Shown one piece after another: positions 7,613-15,387 of a stretch of 16,416 nt of DNA (its first letter is position 1; each line of letters opens with the position of its first letter). The notes under the pieces were generated by a model, which worked only from the letters and a program-made list of their open reading frames with translations, searched no databases and was not told the DNA's origin. Made by a program: the position numbers and the translations under genes. The DNA is from Eggerthellaceae bacterium UBA5906 (GTDB lineage Bacteria > Actinomycetota > Coriobacteriia > Coriobacteriales > Eggerthellaceae): contig DJEE01000030.1 in the NCBI GenBank assembly GCA_002431805.1, positions 1 through 16,416 of the forward strand, read 5' to 3'.

Positions 7613-9081
7613 CGTGCTGCCTCTTTCTTATAACGAACGTCTTCCTGCTCAAGCCACCACTGCGTATAGGGCCACTCAACGTGCGCGGCCATGGTGTCAA
7701 GCATCGTGCGCGCCTTGAGCACCTGAACGATGCGCTGCCCTAGCTTCACGATGCCGTCGTAACCGGCGCTGATGTTCACGTCGCCTTCGCAGATGGTGGG
7801 GATGCCCAGCTTCGTGCCCGTTACGGTCAGGCCCATGTGCCGCACAATCAGCACGTCAGGGCGGATGCGGTCAAGCAGTTTCACCACCTGGTAGGGCTGC
7901 TTGTTGCACACGGTGAAGTTGTCGATGTCGCCGTGGTCTTCGATGAGCTTGCCAAGCGTGTTGAGCGCCTCGTCGGTGTTGTCGGTGCGCTGGTCGTGGT
8001 GCAACGTGGTGATGCCAACGGGCGTCATGCCCAGCTCAATGGCCATGTTCGTTAAGCTGTGCGCGTAGGAATCGCCTGCGTACACGTACACCGTTTTGCC
8101 GGTAAGCTGGCGGCGCAGCTCGTCGATGGCGGGCTTGATGCGTGCGTGCTCGGAGGCTATGGCCTGTTCCACCACGTCTTGCTTGCCCGTGTGCTTGGCG
8201 ATCTCGCGCAGCCATTCGTCGGTCCACTTGATGCCGAACGGGGCGGGGGCCTTCACCTCGGGCACGTCGTATTCGTCCTCAAGGCTTTTCGCCACGTACG
8301 TTGCCAGCGTTTCGCAGATGTGCGCGGTGCAGGCGGCTTCGCTCATGTACGCGATGCTGTCCACGTCGGCCAGCGGCAACAGGTAGTTCACGCGCAGCCC
8401 TAACAGGCCAAGCAGGCCCGTGAACGAATCGGCGCCTTGGAAGTTGAACAGGTTGACCAGGTCTTCTTGACGCTGCCGCGGCGGTTTGACGATTTTGCGC
8501 AGCACGCCGTGGAACACCGCGTCGAAGCCGCTCGTCCACACCTTGCTTTTGAAGCCTTCGCAGAACACGGGCACCACGGGGATGCCGTACTGGCGCATCT
8601 TCTCGTCGGTTACCGATTCGATGTCGTCGCCGATGATGCCTGCGGCGCACGAGCTTTGCACGAAGATGACCGACGGGTTGTAGCGCGTGAACGCGGTGTC
8701 GATGGCGTGACGCAGCTTGTCAAGCGCGCCGTACACGGTGTCGCGCTCGTTGATGTTCGAGCAGATGGCGTTGACGCGCTGCTCTTCTTTGATGCCGCGC
8801 TCGCGCGCCACCACGTCAAGCGCTACGTCGGTTGCGCTGGCGGCCGAGCAGCAGCCAATGGGCGAGTGCACGATGACGGCTGCGTCGCGAATGGAGTAGC
8901 TTAACGTTTCCGCGCACATCTGCGAGCAGTCGCTGCACTGGGTAAACGGCGTTTTGCCCGTTTTTAGCTTCAGGGTTTTCGACCCCTCGTTCAGGCTTTC
9001 GGCCGTGCCCTCGAAGGCAAGAATGGACTTAAGCCTCCTTTCACGCACTTGGAAATCCGATGTTTCGCTTGCAGAAGCCAC
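7609..9081 (-). CDS. Nitrogenase-like component 1, D-type (alpha) catalytic subunit
   Basis: This is a NifD-superfamily protein of 490 aa from a GTG start at 9081. That start is preferred because AAGGAGG abuts the more upstream TTG (9090) but lies 9 nt from the GTG. Candidate P-cluster cysteines are C49/C52/C56, C77 in HSPIGCC, and C145 in QSSCAAGIIGDDIESV, all NifD-like. C256, 18 residues before the EDEYDVP stretch ends in Pro, sits exactly where Azotobacter NifD has the cofactor ligand Cys275 before EEKYGIP. The ungapped CEGF stretch shows the residue matching Gln191 is W182 and that matching catalytic His195 is F186. Near the end, LGIPTICEGD puts C431 close to the His442 ligand position. 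So the enzyme probably binds a NifB-type cluster but is not a normal nitrogenase. It is closest in logic to methylthio-alkane reductase MarD; NifE-like scaffolding is less likely. Family is secure, function inferred. Confidence 0.88.
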   Translation of the reverse strand: MASASETSDFQVRERRLKSILAFEGTAESLNEGSKTLKLKTGKTPFTQCSDCSQMCAETLSYSIRDAAVIVHSPIGCCSAASATDVALDVVARERGIKEEQRVNAICSNINERDTVYGALDKLRHAIDTAFTRYNPSVIFVQSSCAAGIIGDDIESVTDEKMRQYGIPVVPVFCEGFKSKVWTSGFDAVFHGVLRKIVKPPRQRQEDLVNLFNFQGADSFTGLLGLLGLRVNYLLPLADVDSIAYMSEAACTAHICETLATYVAKSLEDEYDVPEVKAPAPFGIKWTDEWLREIAKHTGKQDVVEQAIASEHARIKPAIDELRRQLTGKTVYVYAGDSYAHSLTNMAIELGMTPVGITTLHHDQRTDNTDEALNTLGKLIEDHGDIDNFTVCNKQPYQVVKLLDRIRPDVLIVRHMGLTVTGTKLGIPTICEGDVNISAGYDGIVKLGQRIVQVLKARTMLDTMAAHVEWPYTQWWLEQEDVRYKKEAAR

Positions 9082-9097
9082 GGGATCCAACCTCCTT
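9079..9097 (-). promoter_or_regulatory. Ribosome-binding site that decides the D-like start
   Basis: On the minus strand AAGGAGG (9097-9091) touches TTG (9090-9088) with no spacer and lies 9 nt before GTG (9081-9079). Normal spacing is 5-10 nt, so GTG is the likely start and the TTG reading adds three unlikely residues. Confidence 0.75.
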
Positions 9098-9134
9098 ATA
9101 TACTGCGGGCGATGCGTGCGTCCGCAGTCTCGTC

Positions 9135-9164
9135 TTAAAACTCTTTAAATCCTATAGGCTTACA
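9135..9164 (-). promoter_or_regulatory. Candidate promoter for the D-like/K-like operon with CCTATAGG in the spacer
   Basis: On minus, a poor -35 (TGTAAG, 9164-9159) is followed by an 18-nt spacer that begins with the palindrome CCTATAGG (9158-9151) and by TTTTAA (9140-9135) as -10. An alternative pair is TTAAAC (9171-9166) and TTAAAG (9148-9143), 17 nt apart, which also spans the palindrome. The layout mirrors the nifH promoter on the other strand. Weak -35 quality suggests an activator. Confidence 0.45.
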
Positions 9165-9196
9165 GGTTTAACACCATCATATCCGAGGACATCCCC

Positions 9197-9261
9197 GTGT
9201 TCGGCGAAACCGAGAGGGTTGTTGATAGCCGTTTCCGAACACAGGCGTTCGGAAGTCCGAA
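9197..9261. promoter_or_regulatory. Array of GTTCGG half-sites between the divergent promoters
   Basis: Four half-sites alternate in direction: GTGTTCGG (9197-9204), TTCCGAACAC (9233-9242), GTTCGGAA (9247-9254) and TCCGAA (9256-9261). The middle two form a perfect inverted repeat TTCCGAAC-N6-GTTCGGAA. The first and second also pair perfectly over 8 bp, extended by AAAC/GTTT. Because the predicted nifH promoter lies downstream of the array, it is more likely a DNA-binding array (activator or repressor) than a leader RNA structure, though the alternative hairpins would also suit an attenuator. Confidence 0.5.
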
Positions 9262-9273
9262 TCGTTTAATCCC

Positions 9274-9302
9274 TTGTCACCTATAGGAGATTGGGGTTTT
9301 AT
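9274..9302 (+). promoter_or_regulatory. Candidate nifH-operon promoter with CCTATAGG in the spacer
   Basis: TTGTCA (9274-9279) matches a -35 box. A 17-nt spacer starting with the palindrome CCTATAGG (9280-9287) leads to TTTTAT (9297-9302) as -10. The transcript would start near 9309, giving a leader of about 30 nt before the nifH ATG. A protein on the palindrome would lie between the polymerase contacts. Confidence 0.5.
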
Positions 9303-9304
9303 AG

Positions 9305-10165
<861 letters not shown>

Positions 10166-10174
10166 GGGTGCGGC

Positions 10175-11479
10175 ATGGAAAACACTGCGCACCAGGCGAA
10201 ACCCTCGCTTAAGCTGGCTCGCAACATTGCGAACCACCCCTGCTTTTCCGGTGGCTGCCACGGCAAAAGCGCGCGCATCCACCTGGCGGTGGCGCCGGCG
10301 TGCAACATCAGCTGCAACTTTTGCAGCCGCAAGTTCGACTGCGTGAACGAAAGCCGGCCGGGCGTCACCTCAACCGTGCTAACGCCGAAAGATGCGCTCG
10401 TGCGCTTCAAGGTAACGCAGCAGCAGATGGGAAACCTGGCCGTGGCGGGCATTGCCGGGCCAGGTGACCCGCTGGCGAACTGGGAAAAGGTACGGGAAAC
10501 GTTTCGGCTTGTTCGCCAGGAAAACCCTGATGTGGCCCTGTGCTTGTCCACGAACGGCCTGATGCTGCCCCGCTATGCTAGCGAGATTGCGGCACTGGGA
10601 GTTAGCCACATTACTGTGACCGTCAACGCCGTTGACCCGGCTATTGGGGCGCGCGTGTACGGCGGCATCGTGTACGAAGGCAAGCGCTACACCGGCAGGG
10701 AGGCGGCAACCATGTTGCTGCGCAACCAGCAGGAAGGCATCCGTCTGTGCGCCGAAGCCGGGCTGTTGGTGAAGGTAAACACGGTGCTGATTCCCGGCGT
10801 GAACATCGAGCACGCGCGCGAGATTGCGCGCCGGGTCAAGCAGCTAGGCGCGGCCTGCCACAACGTCAACGCGCTTATCCCGGTTGAAGGCACGCCGTTT
10901 GGCACCCTTGAGGCCCCCAGCTTTGAGGTGGTGCAACAGACGCGTGCGGCGTGCGAGCGGTTCCTGCCGCAAATCCGCCACTGTCGCCAATGCCGCGCAG
11001 ATGCCGTAGGGCTTTTGGGCAAGGACGTTTCTGCCGAGGTGGACACGCTTACCCGCAAGTTTGCCACCGTGCGGCGCATTGCCGTGGTAACCAGCAACGG
11101 CCAGGCGGTTGACCAGCACTTTGGCCACGCCGAGGCGTTTTGGGTGTACGACGTGGACGGGTTTGAGGCCACGCTGGTGGAAAAGCGCAGCGTGCGGCCG
11201 TTTTGCGAGGGAAAGGAAACCTGCAGCGACTACGAGCAAGCAGGCCACAAGCGCGCGGCGCTTGATGCGCTCGGTGACTGTTCGGCTGTCGTGTGCTTGA
11301 TGGCCGGCCCCGAACCGCGCTTTCAGCTGGGCAAACGCGGCGTTGCCATATTCGACGCCACCGATGCTCCCGCCGAAGGGCTCAAGCAGGCCTGCGCGGG
11401 TGGAAGCGTGCTGCGCGCGCTGCGCCTGGCGTGGGACGAGCAACTTGCCGCCGAATCCCGTGCGGCGAGGTCGGCGTAG
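10175..11479 (+). CDS. nifB: NifB: radical SAM cofactor synthase with fused NifX-type domain
   Basis: NifB fuses two [4Fe-4S] clusters and inserts carbide from S-adenosylmethionine to make the [Fe8S9C] precursor (NifB-co). The N-terminal half shows HPCFSGGCHGKSAR (C23, H29), the radical SAM motif CNISCNFC (C43, C47, C50), KFDCVNESRPGV, GIAGPGDPLAN, CLSTNGL and VNTVLIPGVN. The accessory-cluster motif HCRQC (C270, C273) follows. From about residue 292 (RRIAVVTSNGQ, then VDQHFGHAEAFWVYDVDG) there is a dinitrogenase iron-molybdenum cofactor domain (NifX/NafY type), as in long NifB proteins. Total 434 aa is slightly short of about 460-500. In the first motif the usual AHH reads CHG; the first conserved His is replaced by Cys. 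The presence of full NifB indicates that the D-like subunit receives a carbide-containing cluster. It starts 9 nt after nifH. Confidence 0.94.
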   Translation: MENTAHQAKPSLKLARNIANHPCFSGGCHGKSARIHLAVAPACNISCNFCSRKFDCVNESRPGVTSTVLTPKDALVRFKVTQQQMGNLAVAGIAGPGDPLANWEKVRETFRLVRQENPDVALCLSTNGLMLPRYASEIAALGVSHITVTVNAVDPAIGARVYGGIVYEGKRYTGREAATMLLRNQQEGIRLCAEAGLLVKVNTVLIPGVNIEHAREIARRVKQLGAACHNVNALIPVEGTPFGTLEAPSFEVVQQTRAACERFLPQIRHCRQCRADAVGLLGKDVSAEVDTLTRKFATVRRIAVVTSNGQAVDQHFGHAEAFWVYDVDGFEATLVEKRSVRPFCEGKETCSDYEQAGHKRAALDALGDCSAVVCLMAGPEPRFQLGKRGVAIFDATDAPAEGLKQACAGGSVLRALRLAWDEQLAAESRAARSA

Positions 11480-11483
11480 GGTG

Positions 11484-11499
11484 CGAACGCCCTGTTCGG
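11484..11499. promoter_or_regulatory. CGAAC-N5-GTTCG inverted repeat upstream of the importer genes
   Basis: In the 73-nt gap between nifB and the binding-protein gene, CGAAC (11484-11488) and GTTCGG (11494-11499) form the same type of inverted pair as the half-sites upstream of nifH. No convincing promoter follows, so it may be a weak internal site or chance. Confidence 0.3.
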
Positions 11500-11552
11500 C
11501 TTCGACTGATTTAACTTTTACGAACAATGCATCAAGTGCTTAGGAGATACTC

Positions 11553-12521
11553 ATGAACAGCAACATCAACGCAGGCGGCATCACGCGCCGCACGTTTCTA
11601 ACCGCCGCCGGCATCGCCGCGCTTTCGCTATCCACTGCAGGCCTGTTCGGCTGCGCTGGCGGGTCGGCCTCGAGTGGCGGCTTCGGGGACGCTAAGAAGA
11701 AGATCACCGTGGCGTATGTGCTTAACGGCAAGCCCACGTCGTTCAACGATGACAGCAATAAACCCGCAGGCTACGAGGTTGACGTGGTGAACGCGGTTGC
11801 CGAGAAACTCAGCGACAAGTACACGTTTAAGTTCGAAGGCGTTGACCAGACCGCGGTGTTCGCCGGCCTGGCTTCCGGCAAGTACGACCAGGGGCTTACC
11901 AATTCGTTCTGGACGCCTGAACGTGCCGAAAAGTACCTGCTGCCGCAAGAGGCCGTTGGCGCCACACTGCTGGGTATTTTGGTCCGAAAGGAACATGCGG
12001 ACGTCAGCTCGCTTGCGGATGCGGCGGCAAAAGGTTTGAAGCTGGCACCTATCACCGCAGGTGATGGCAACTATTACGTGGTTGAGGACTACAACAAGAA
12101 CAACCCTAGCGCGCAGATTGACCTGCAGGCAACCGATGATGCCAATGCGTTTGTGGAAGCGTTCGACTGGGTGGCGCAAGGGCGCTACGACATGCATGTC
12201 ATTCCGCTGCAGTATTACAACGAGTTGGTGGTTGCCGATGATGGTTCGTACCATAAGTATGCCGATGACCTGGCGTTTATCGTTATCGGTGCCACGAAAA
12301 CATGGTCGTTCCTCACGCCCGGTGATGACGATTACGCTGCCGATTGGGATGCGGCCGTAAAGCAGCTGCAAGCTGAAGGCAAGCTTGAGGAGCTTTCGCG
12401 CAAGTGGTATTCCGGCATCAACAACTTCGCGTTTTTGGGCGATTCCACGCAAACCTACAACTACCTTGATGAGGGCGTCCTGGTCGACCCGGCCGATGAA
12501 TCCGTCCTTACCCAGAGGTAG
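11553..12521 (+). CDS. ABC importer substrate-binding lipoprotein (polar amino acid type), Tat signal
   Basis: This is an extracellular binding protein of 322 aa from the SBP_bac_3 (HisJ/GlnH-like) family. The N-terminus carries a twin-arginine motif TRRTFL (11-16), a hydrophobic segment and a lipobox LFGC with C34 as lipid-modified residue, so it is probably exported folded and anchored as a lipoprotein. KITVAYVLNGKPTSFNDD, PAGYEVDVVNAVAEKL and the DVVNAVAEKL-to-SGKYDQGLTNSFWTPERAEKY part match family lobe I; WYSGINNF closes lobe II. TAGGAGA lies 5 nt before the ATG. It is the first importer gene and shares the operon with nifHB, so its ligand is probably the substrate or product of the nitrogenase-like enzyme, perhaps a small sulfur-containing amino acid. 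Its ligand cannot be read from the sequence. Confidence 0.88.
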   Translation: MNSNINAGGITRRTFLTAAGIAALSLSTAGLFGCAGGSASSGGFGDAKKKITVAYVLNGKPTSFNDDSNKPAGYEVDVVNAVAEKLSDKYTFKFEGVDQTAVFAGLASGKYDQGLTNSFWTPERAEKYLLPQEAVGATLLGILVRKEHADVSSLADAAAKGLKLAPITAGDGNYYVVEDYNKNNPSAQIDLQATDDANAFVEAFDWVAQGRYDMHVIPLQYYNELVVADDGSYHKYADDLAFIVIGATKTWSFLTPGDDDYAADWDAAVKQLQAEGKLEELSRKWYSGINNFAFLGDSTQTYNYLDEGVLVDPADESVLTQR

Positions 12522-12548
12522 CGCGGCGGGGCTGGCAGGAGGTTTGCC

Positions 12549-13340
12549 ATGGAGCATACCATCATAGGGTACATCCCCCAGCTTTTGGCGTATCTGCCGG
12601 TGACGGTGGAATACGTGGTGGCGTCGCTTTTGTTCGGCTCGCTGTTCGCCGTGCTGCTGCTGGTTATGAAGCTGGCCGGCCCGGCGCCGCTGCGCTGGAT
12701 TGCCGAGTTCGTCACCACGCTTGGCCGTTGCTGCCCCACCATCATCATGCTGTTTTTGGTGTACTACGGCTTGCCGCCGGTTATGTACAGCCTTACGGGC
12801 GTGGACATCGAGGGCTACGACCCTATTTACTTCGTGGTGGTCAGCTTCTCGTTTTTCCTGGGCGGTTCGCTTTCGGAAGTGGCGCGCAGCGCGTATCTGA
12901 GCATCGATGCGGGGCAGTTCGAGGCGGCGGCGTGCGTTGGCCTGGCGCGGCTGCAAACGTTGCGCCGCATCATCTTGCCGCAGCTGGTGTACCTGATGAT
13001 TCCAAACCTGGGCAACACCGTGCAGTTTTTGATGAAAGAAGGCGCGCTTACCTACCTGATTGGCTGCATCGACTTGACCGGTGCCGCGTACCTGATCAAC
13101 GGGCGCGAGCTTTCGGCGTACGTGCTGCAGGTCTACCTGGCTTTGGCGTTGATTTTCTGGGTTATCAGCATTGCCGTCGACTGGCTGTTCGCGAAGCTTG
13201 AGACGAAGGTTGGCAAAGGGTATGCACCGGCTGACAAGGCAAAACCGCGCCGCGGCCGTCGCGCCGCGGGCGGCCAGGCCCCGTATAAGGCCGATGTACT
13301 GAAAATCAGGCAGGCAACGCAGGAGGTGAGCGGCCAATGA
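12549..13340 (+). CDS. ABC importer permease (HisMQ/GlnP family), first of pair
   Basis: This is an inner-membrane permease of 263 aa with five or six hydrophobic segments (for example YVVASLLFGSLFAVLLLVMK at about 21-40 and a C-terminal VYLALALIFWVISIAVDWLF). The cytoplasmic coupling loop EAAACVGLARLQTLRRIILPQ matches the EAA motif that docks onto the ATPase. FxRCCPTIIMLFLVYYGLP-type sequence matches the family's conserved RGTPxxVQL region, with RCCPTI in place of RGTP. AGGAGG lies 6 nt before the ATG. A basic tail of about 45 residues (PRRGRRAAGG) extends past the last membrane helix and is longer than typical. The stop overlaps the next start (ATGA). Confidence 0.9.
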   Translation: MEHTIIGYIPQLLAYLPVTVEYVVASLLFGSLFAVLLLVMKLAGPAPLRWIAEFVTTLGRCCPTIIMLFLVYYGLPPVMYSLTGVDIEGYDPIYFVVVSFSFFLGGSLSEVARSAYLSIDAGQFEAAACVGLARLQTLRRIILPQLVYLMIPNLGNTVQFLMKEGALTYLIGCIDLTGAAYLINGRELSAYVLQVYLALALIFWVISIAVDWLFAKLETKVGKGYAPADKAKPRRGRRAAGGQAPYKADVLKIRQATQEVSGQ

Positions 13341-14089
13341 TTGACGGTGCTGAAATCGTAAGCGACTTTCTCGGGTCGCTCGGTGGGCTTCCGCTCACGC
13401 TGATTCTGGTGATTGTGCCCATGCTTATTGCATTGCCGCTGGGGTTTTGCATGGCCGTGTTCGCCGTGCGCCGCACGCCGGTGGCAAGCCAGCTTACCCG
13501 CGTGTTCGTGTCGTTTATGCGCGGCACGCCCATCATCGTGCAGATTTTCCTTATCTACAACGCCATGCCCCTGGCCATCGACGCGGCGTTCAAGGCGGCG
13601 GGCGCCCCTATCAACATTTGGGACATCAACAACCTCACGTACGCCATCACCGCGTTCGCGCTGAGTGAAACGGCTATTTTAGCTGAAGTGTTCCGCGCGG
13701 CGCTCAACGGCGTGGACTCCGGGCAGCTTGAAGCGGCGGAGTGCTGCGGGCTTACGGTGGGGCAGGCGTATGTGCGCATCATCGTTCCGCAGGCGTTAAC
13801 GTCGGCACTGCCGGTGCTGGCCAACAGCACCACGGAGCTGATCAAAACCACCTCGCTGGCGTTTTCGATGGCAATTTCCGATGTCACGGGCTTGGCGAAA
13901 ATCCAGGGCGCGGCATCGTCGGATTATTTCGATGCATATCTGGCCGTATTCGTTATCTACCTGGTGCTGGTGCTGGTAACCGAACAGCTGTTCAAGCTGG
14001 CGGAGCGCAGGGCAGGCCGCGTCCAAGGCGGCCAGGCAAGCGGCACTGCGCGTGCAAAGCGCGCCGAAGCGGAGGCAAACCATGCTTAA
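13337..14089 (+). CDS. ABC importer permease (HisMQ/GlnP family), second of pair
   Basis: This is a 250-aa inner-membrane permease that would form a heterodimer with the preceding one. It has the canonical [17 protein letters not shown] motif (about 58-74) and the EAA loop [21 protein letters not shown] (about 134-154), followed by a final hydrophobic segment ([19 protein letters not shown]) and a basic tail (RAKRAEAEA). AGGAGG lies 10 nt upstream of the ATG, which overlaps the previous stop; its own stop overlaps the ATPase start by 8 nt. Two distinct permeases plus one ATPase is the layout of TcyLMN/YtmLMN cystine-type and HisQMP importers, so the transported molecule is probably a small polar amino acid or derivative. 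Confidence 0.9.
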   Translation: MIDGAEIVSDFLGSLGGLPLTLILVIVPMLIALPLGFCMAVFAVRRTPVASQLTRVFVSFMRGTPIIVQIFLIYNAMPLAIDAAFKAAGAPINIWDINNLTYAITAFALSETAILAEVFRAALNGVDSGQLEAAECCGLTVGQAYVRIIVPQALTSALPVLANSTTELIKTTSLAFSMAISDVTGLAKIQGAASSDYFDAYLAVFVIYLVLVLVTEQLFKLAERRAGRVQGGQASGTARAKRAEAEANHA

Positions 14090-14831
14090 CGTGAAGAATA
14101 TCCACAAGCAGTTCGACGGCGTTGAAGTGCTGAAAGGCGTGAGCATTTCCGTCAACCAGGGCGACGTGGTGGTGATCTTAGGGCCAAGTGGTTCGGGCAA
14201 AACCACGCTGCTGCGGTGCGTGAACTTCCTTGAACGTGCCGACCAGGGGACCATCGAGCTTGACGAGCTTTCGCTTGATGCTCACAAGGCCACGAAAAAG
14301 CAGGTGCACGAGCTGCGCCAGCGCACCGCGTTCGTGTTCCAAAACTACAACCTGTTCAAGAACAAAACGGTGTTGGGAAACGTGATGGAAGGGCTGGTGA
14401 CTGGGCGAAACGTGCCGAAGGACGAAGCACGTCGCATTGCGCTTGAACAGCTGGCGAAGGTGGGCATGGACGCGCGCGCCGACGCGTACCCCAACCAGCT
14501 GTCCGGCGGCCAGCAGCAGCGCGTGGGTATTGCGCGCGCCATGGCGCTCAACCCCGAGGTGGTGCTGTTCGACGAGCCCACCAGCGCACTTGACCCCGAG
14601 TTGGTGGGCGAGGTGCTTTCGGTTATGAAGGACCTAGCAGCGCAGGGGACCACCATGGTGGTGGTGACGCACGAGATGGCGTTTGCGCGCGAAGTGGGCA
14701 CGCACGTGGTGTTCATGGAAGGCGGCGTGGTTGTTGAACAGGGCACGCCCGATGAGATTTTCGGGTGCCCGAAAGAGGAGCGCACGCGGCAGTTTTTGCG
14801 TCGCATCCTGCAGCCCGAGTATACGATTTAG
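14082..14831 (+). CDS. ABC importer ATPase (polar amino acid type)
   Basis: This 249-aa ATPase powers the two permeases. It contains Walker [10 protein letters not shown] (34-42), Q-loop [18 protein letters not shown], the signature LSGGQQQR, Walker [14 protein letters not shown], and the H-loop VVTHEMAF. FQxxNLFxxxTVLxNV is typical of the GlnQ/HisP/TcyN group. The ATG at 14082 has GGAGG 6 nt upstream inside the permease gene; a GTG 30 nt further upstream has no ribosome site and would add an unalignable leader. The next gene begins 9 nt after its stop. Confidence 0.95.
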   Translation: MLNVKNIHKQFDGVEVLKGVSISVNQGDVVVILGPSGSGKTTLLRCVNFLERADQGTIELDELSLDAHKATKKQVHELRQRTAFVFQNYNLFKNKTVLGNVMEGLVTGRNVPKDEARRIALEQLAKVGMDARADAYPNQLSGGQQQRVGIARAMALNPEVVLFDEPTSALDPELVGEVLSVMKDLAAQGTTMVVVTHEMAFAREVGTHVVFMEGGVVVEQGTPDEIFGCPKEERTRQFLRRILQPEYTI

Positions 14832-14840
14832 GTGATTGAC

Positions 14841-15203
14841 ATGGGGTTTCGCGCAGCGGTAACAACAAGTGATGGGCAGCTGATCGACCTGCATTTCGGG
14901 CAAACGCAGCGGTTTTTGGTGATAGACGTTGCCGAGGACGGTGCGTACGAAGCGCTTGAGTGGCGCCCGGCACCCGAAAAGCGCGTTGACGCGCAAGGGT
15001 GCCATGGGTGGTTCGACGAGGTGGTGAAGGTGCTGCCCGATGTGGACTATGTGCTTACGGCGAAAATCGGGCCGCGCCCGCATCGTGCGCTCAGCGCAGC
15101 GGGCATCACACCGCTTGAGTCGCCCGAGAACCTGCAAGAGGCGCTTGCAGGCCTGGTGCGCTATCGCAACAGGCGTGTGCACCGACAAGGTGAGCAGGAG
15201 TAA
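14841..15203 (+). CDS. Free-standing NifX/NafY-type cofactor-binding protein
   Basis: This is a small cytoplasmic protein (120 aa) of the dinitrogenase iron-molybdenum cofactor family, the same fold as the NifB C-terminal domain. AAVTTSDGQLIDLHFGQTQR (5-24) has the family pattern of a first strand, then the conserved HFG with H18, FLVIDVAEDG, a central CHG (C53, H54) and DVDYVLTAKIGPRPHRALSAAGI. It could carry or store NifB-co between NifB and the D-like subunit, or protect the apo-enzyme. The ATG at 14841 has TAGGTGA upstream; GTG at 14832 has no ribosome site. It ends the operon, in front of a strong terminator. A second copy of the domain already sits in NifB, so the two may be a donor and a carrier. 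Function is inferred from family. Confidence 0.85.
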   Translation: MGFRAAVTTSDGQLIDLHFGQTQRFLVIDVAEDGAYEALEWRPAPEKRVDAQGCHGWFDEVVKVLPDVDYVLTAKIGPRPHRALSAAGITPLESPENLQEALAGLVRYRNRRVHRQGEQE

Positions 15204-15228
15204 CGGTAGGCTTTACGGCTTGCAAGGC

Positions 15229-15264
15229 AAAGCGCGCAGCGCCTTTGGTGCTGCGCGCTTTTTT
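15229..15264 (+). terminator. Strong intrinsic terminator ending the nifHB-importer operon
   Basis: AGCGCGCAGC (15231-15240) pairs perfectly with GCTGCGCGCT (15250-15259), extended by GCC/GGT around a TTT loop, and is followed by TTTTTT. It lies 27 nt after the NifX-type gene. On minus it reads a stem then TTTGCC, so it may also stop lysR transcripts weakly. Confidence 0.93.
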
Positions 15265-15323
15265 GCGTTTGGCGGGGTGTTGAGGTTGGCGAGCGTAGCG
15301 TTTTGGTTGGGTGAGCTGGCGGG

Positions 15324-15356
15324 CGTGCGGGCGCATGTGAACTGCGCACCCGCACG
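15324..15356 (-). other. Hairpin between the operon terminator and lysR
   Basis: CGTGCGGG (15324-15331) pairs with CCCGCACG (15349-15356), with inner CGCA/TGCG and a 2-nt bulge. It lies 31 nt past the lysR stop on minus, with no T-run. It is a candidate 3'-end structure of lysR mRNA. The rest of 15265-15387 shows nothing further. Confidence 0.4.
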
Positions 15357-15387
15357 GTAGGGACTTGCGTGCGCACGAACGCGCGGG

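Noticed and set aside
9197..9261. Known riboswitch (SAM, cobalamin or molybdenum-cofactor type) ahead of nifH.
   Set aside because: No conserved core of these classes was recognised, and the likely promoter lies downstream of the structure.
11628..13337. 569-codon open frame on minus opposite the binding-protein and permease genes.
   Set aside because: It spans two well-supported genes and their gap, has no ribosome site or family match, and has shadow-like composition.
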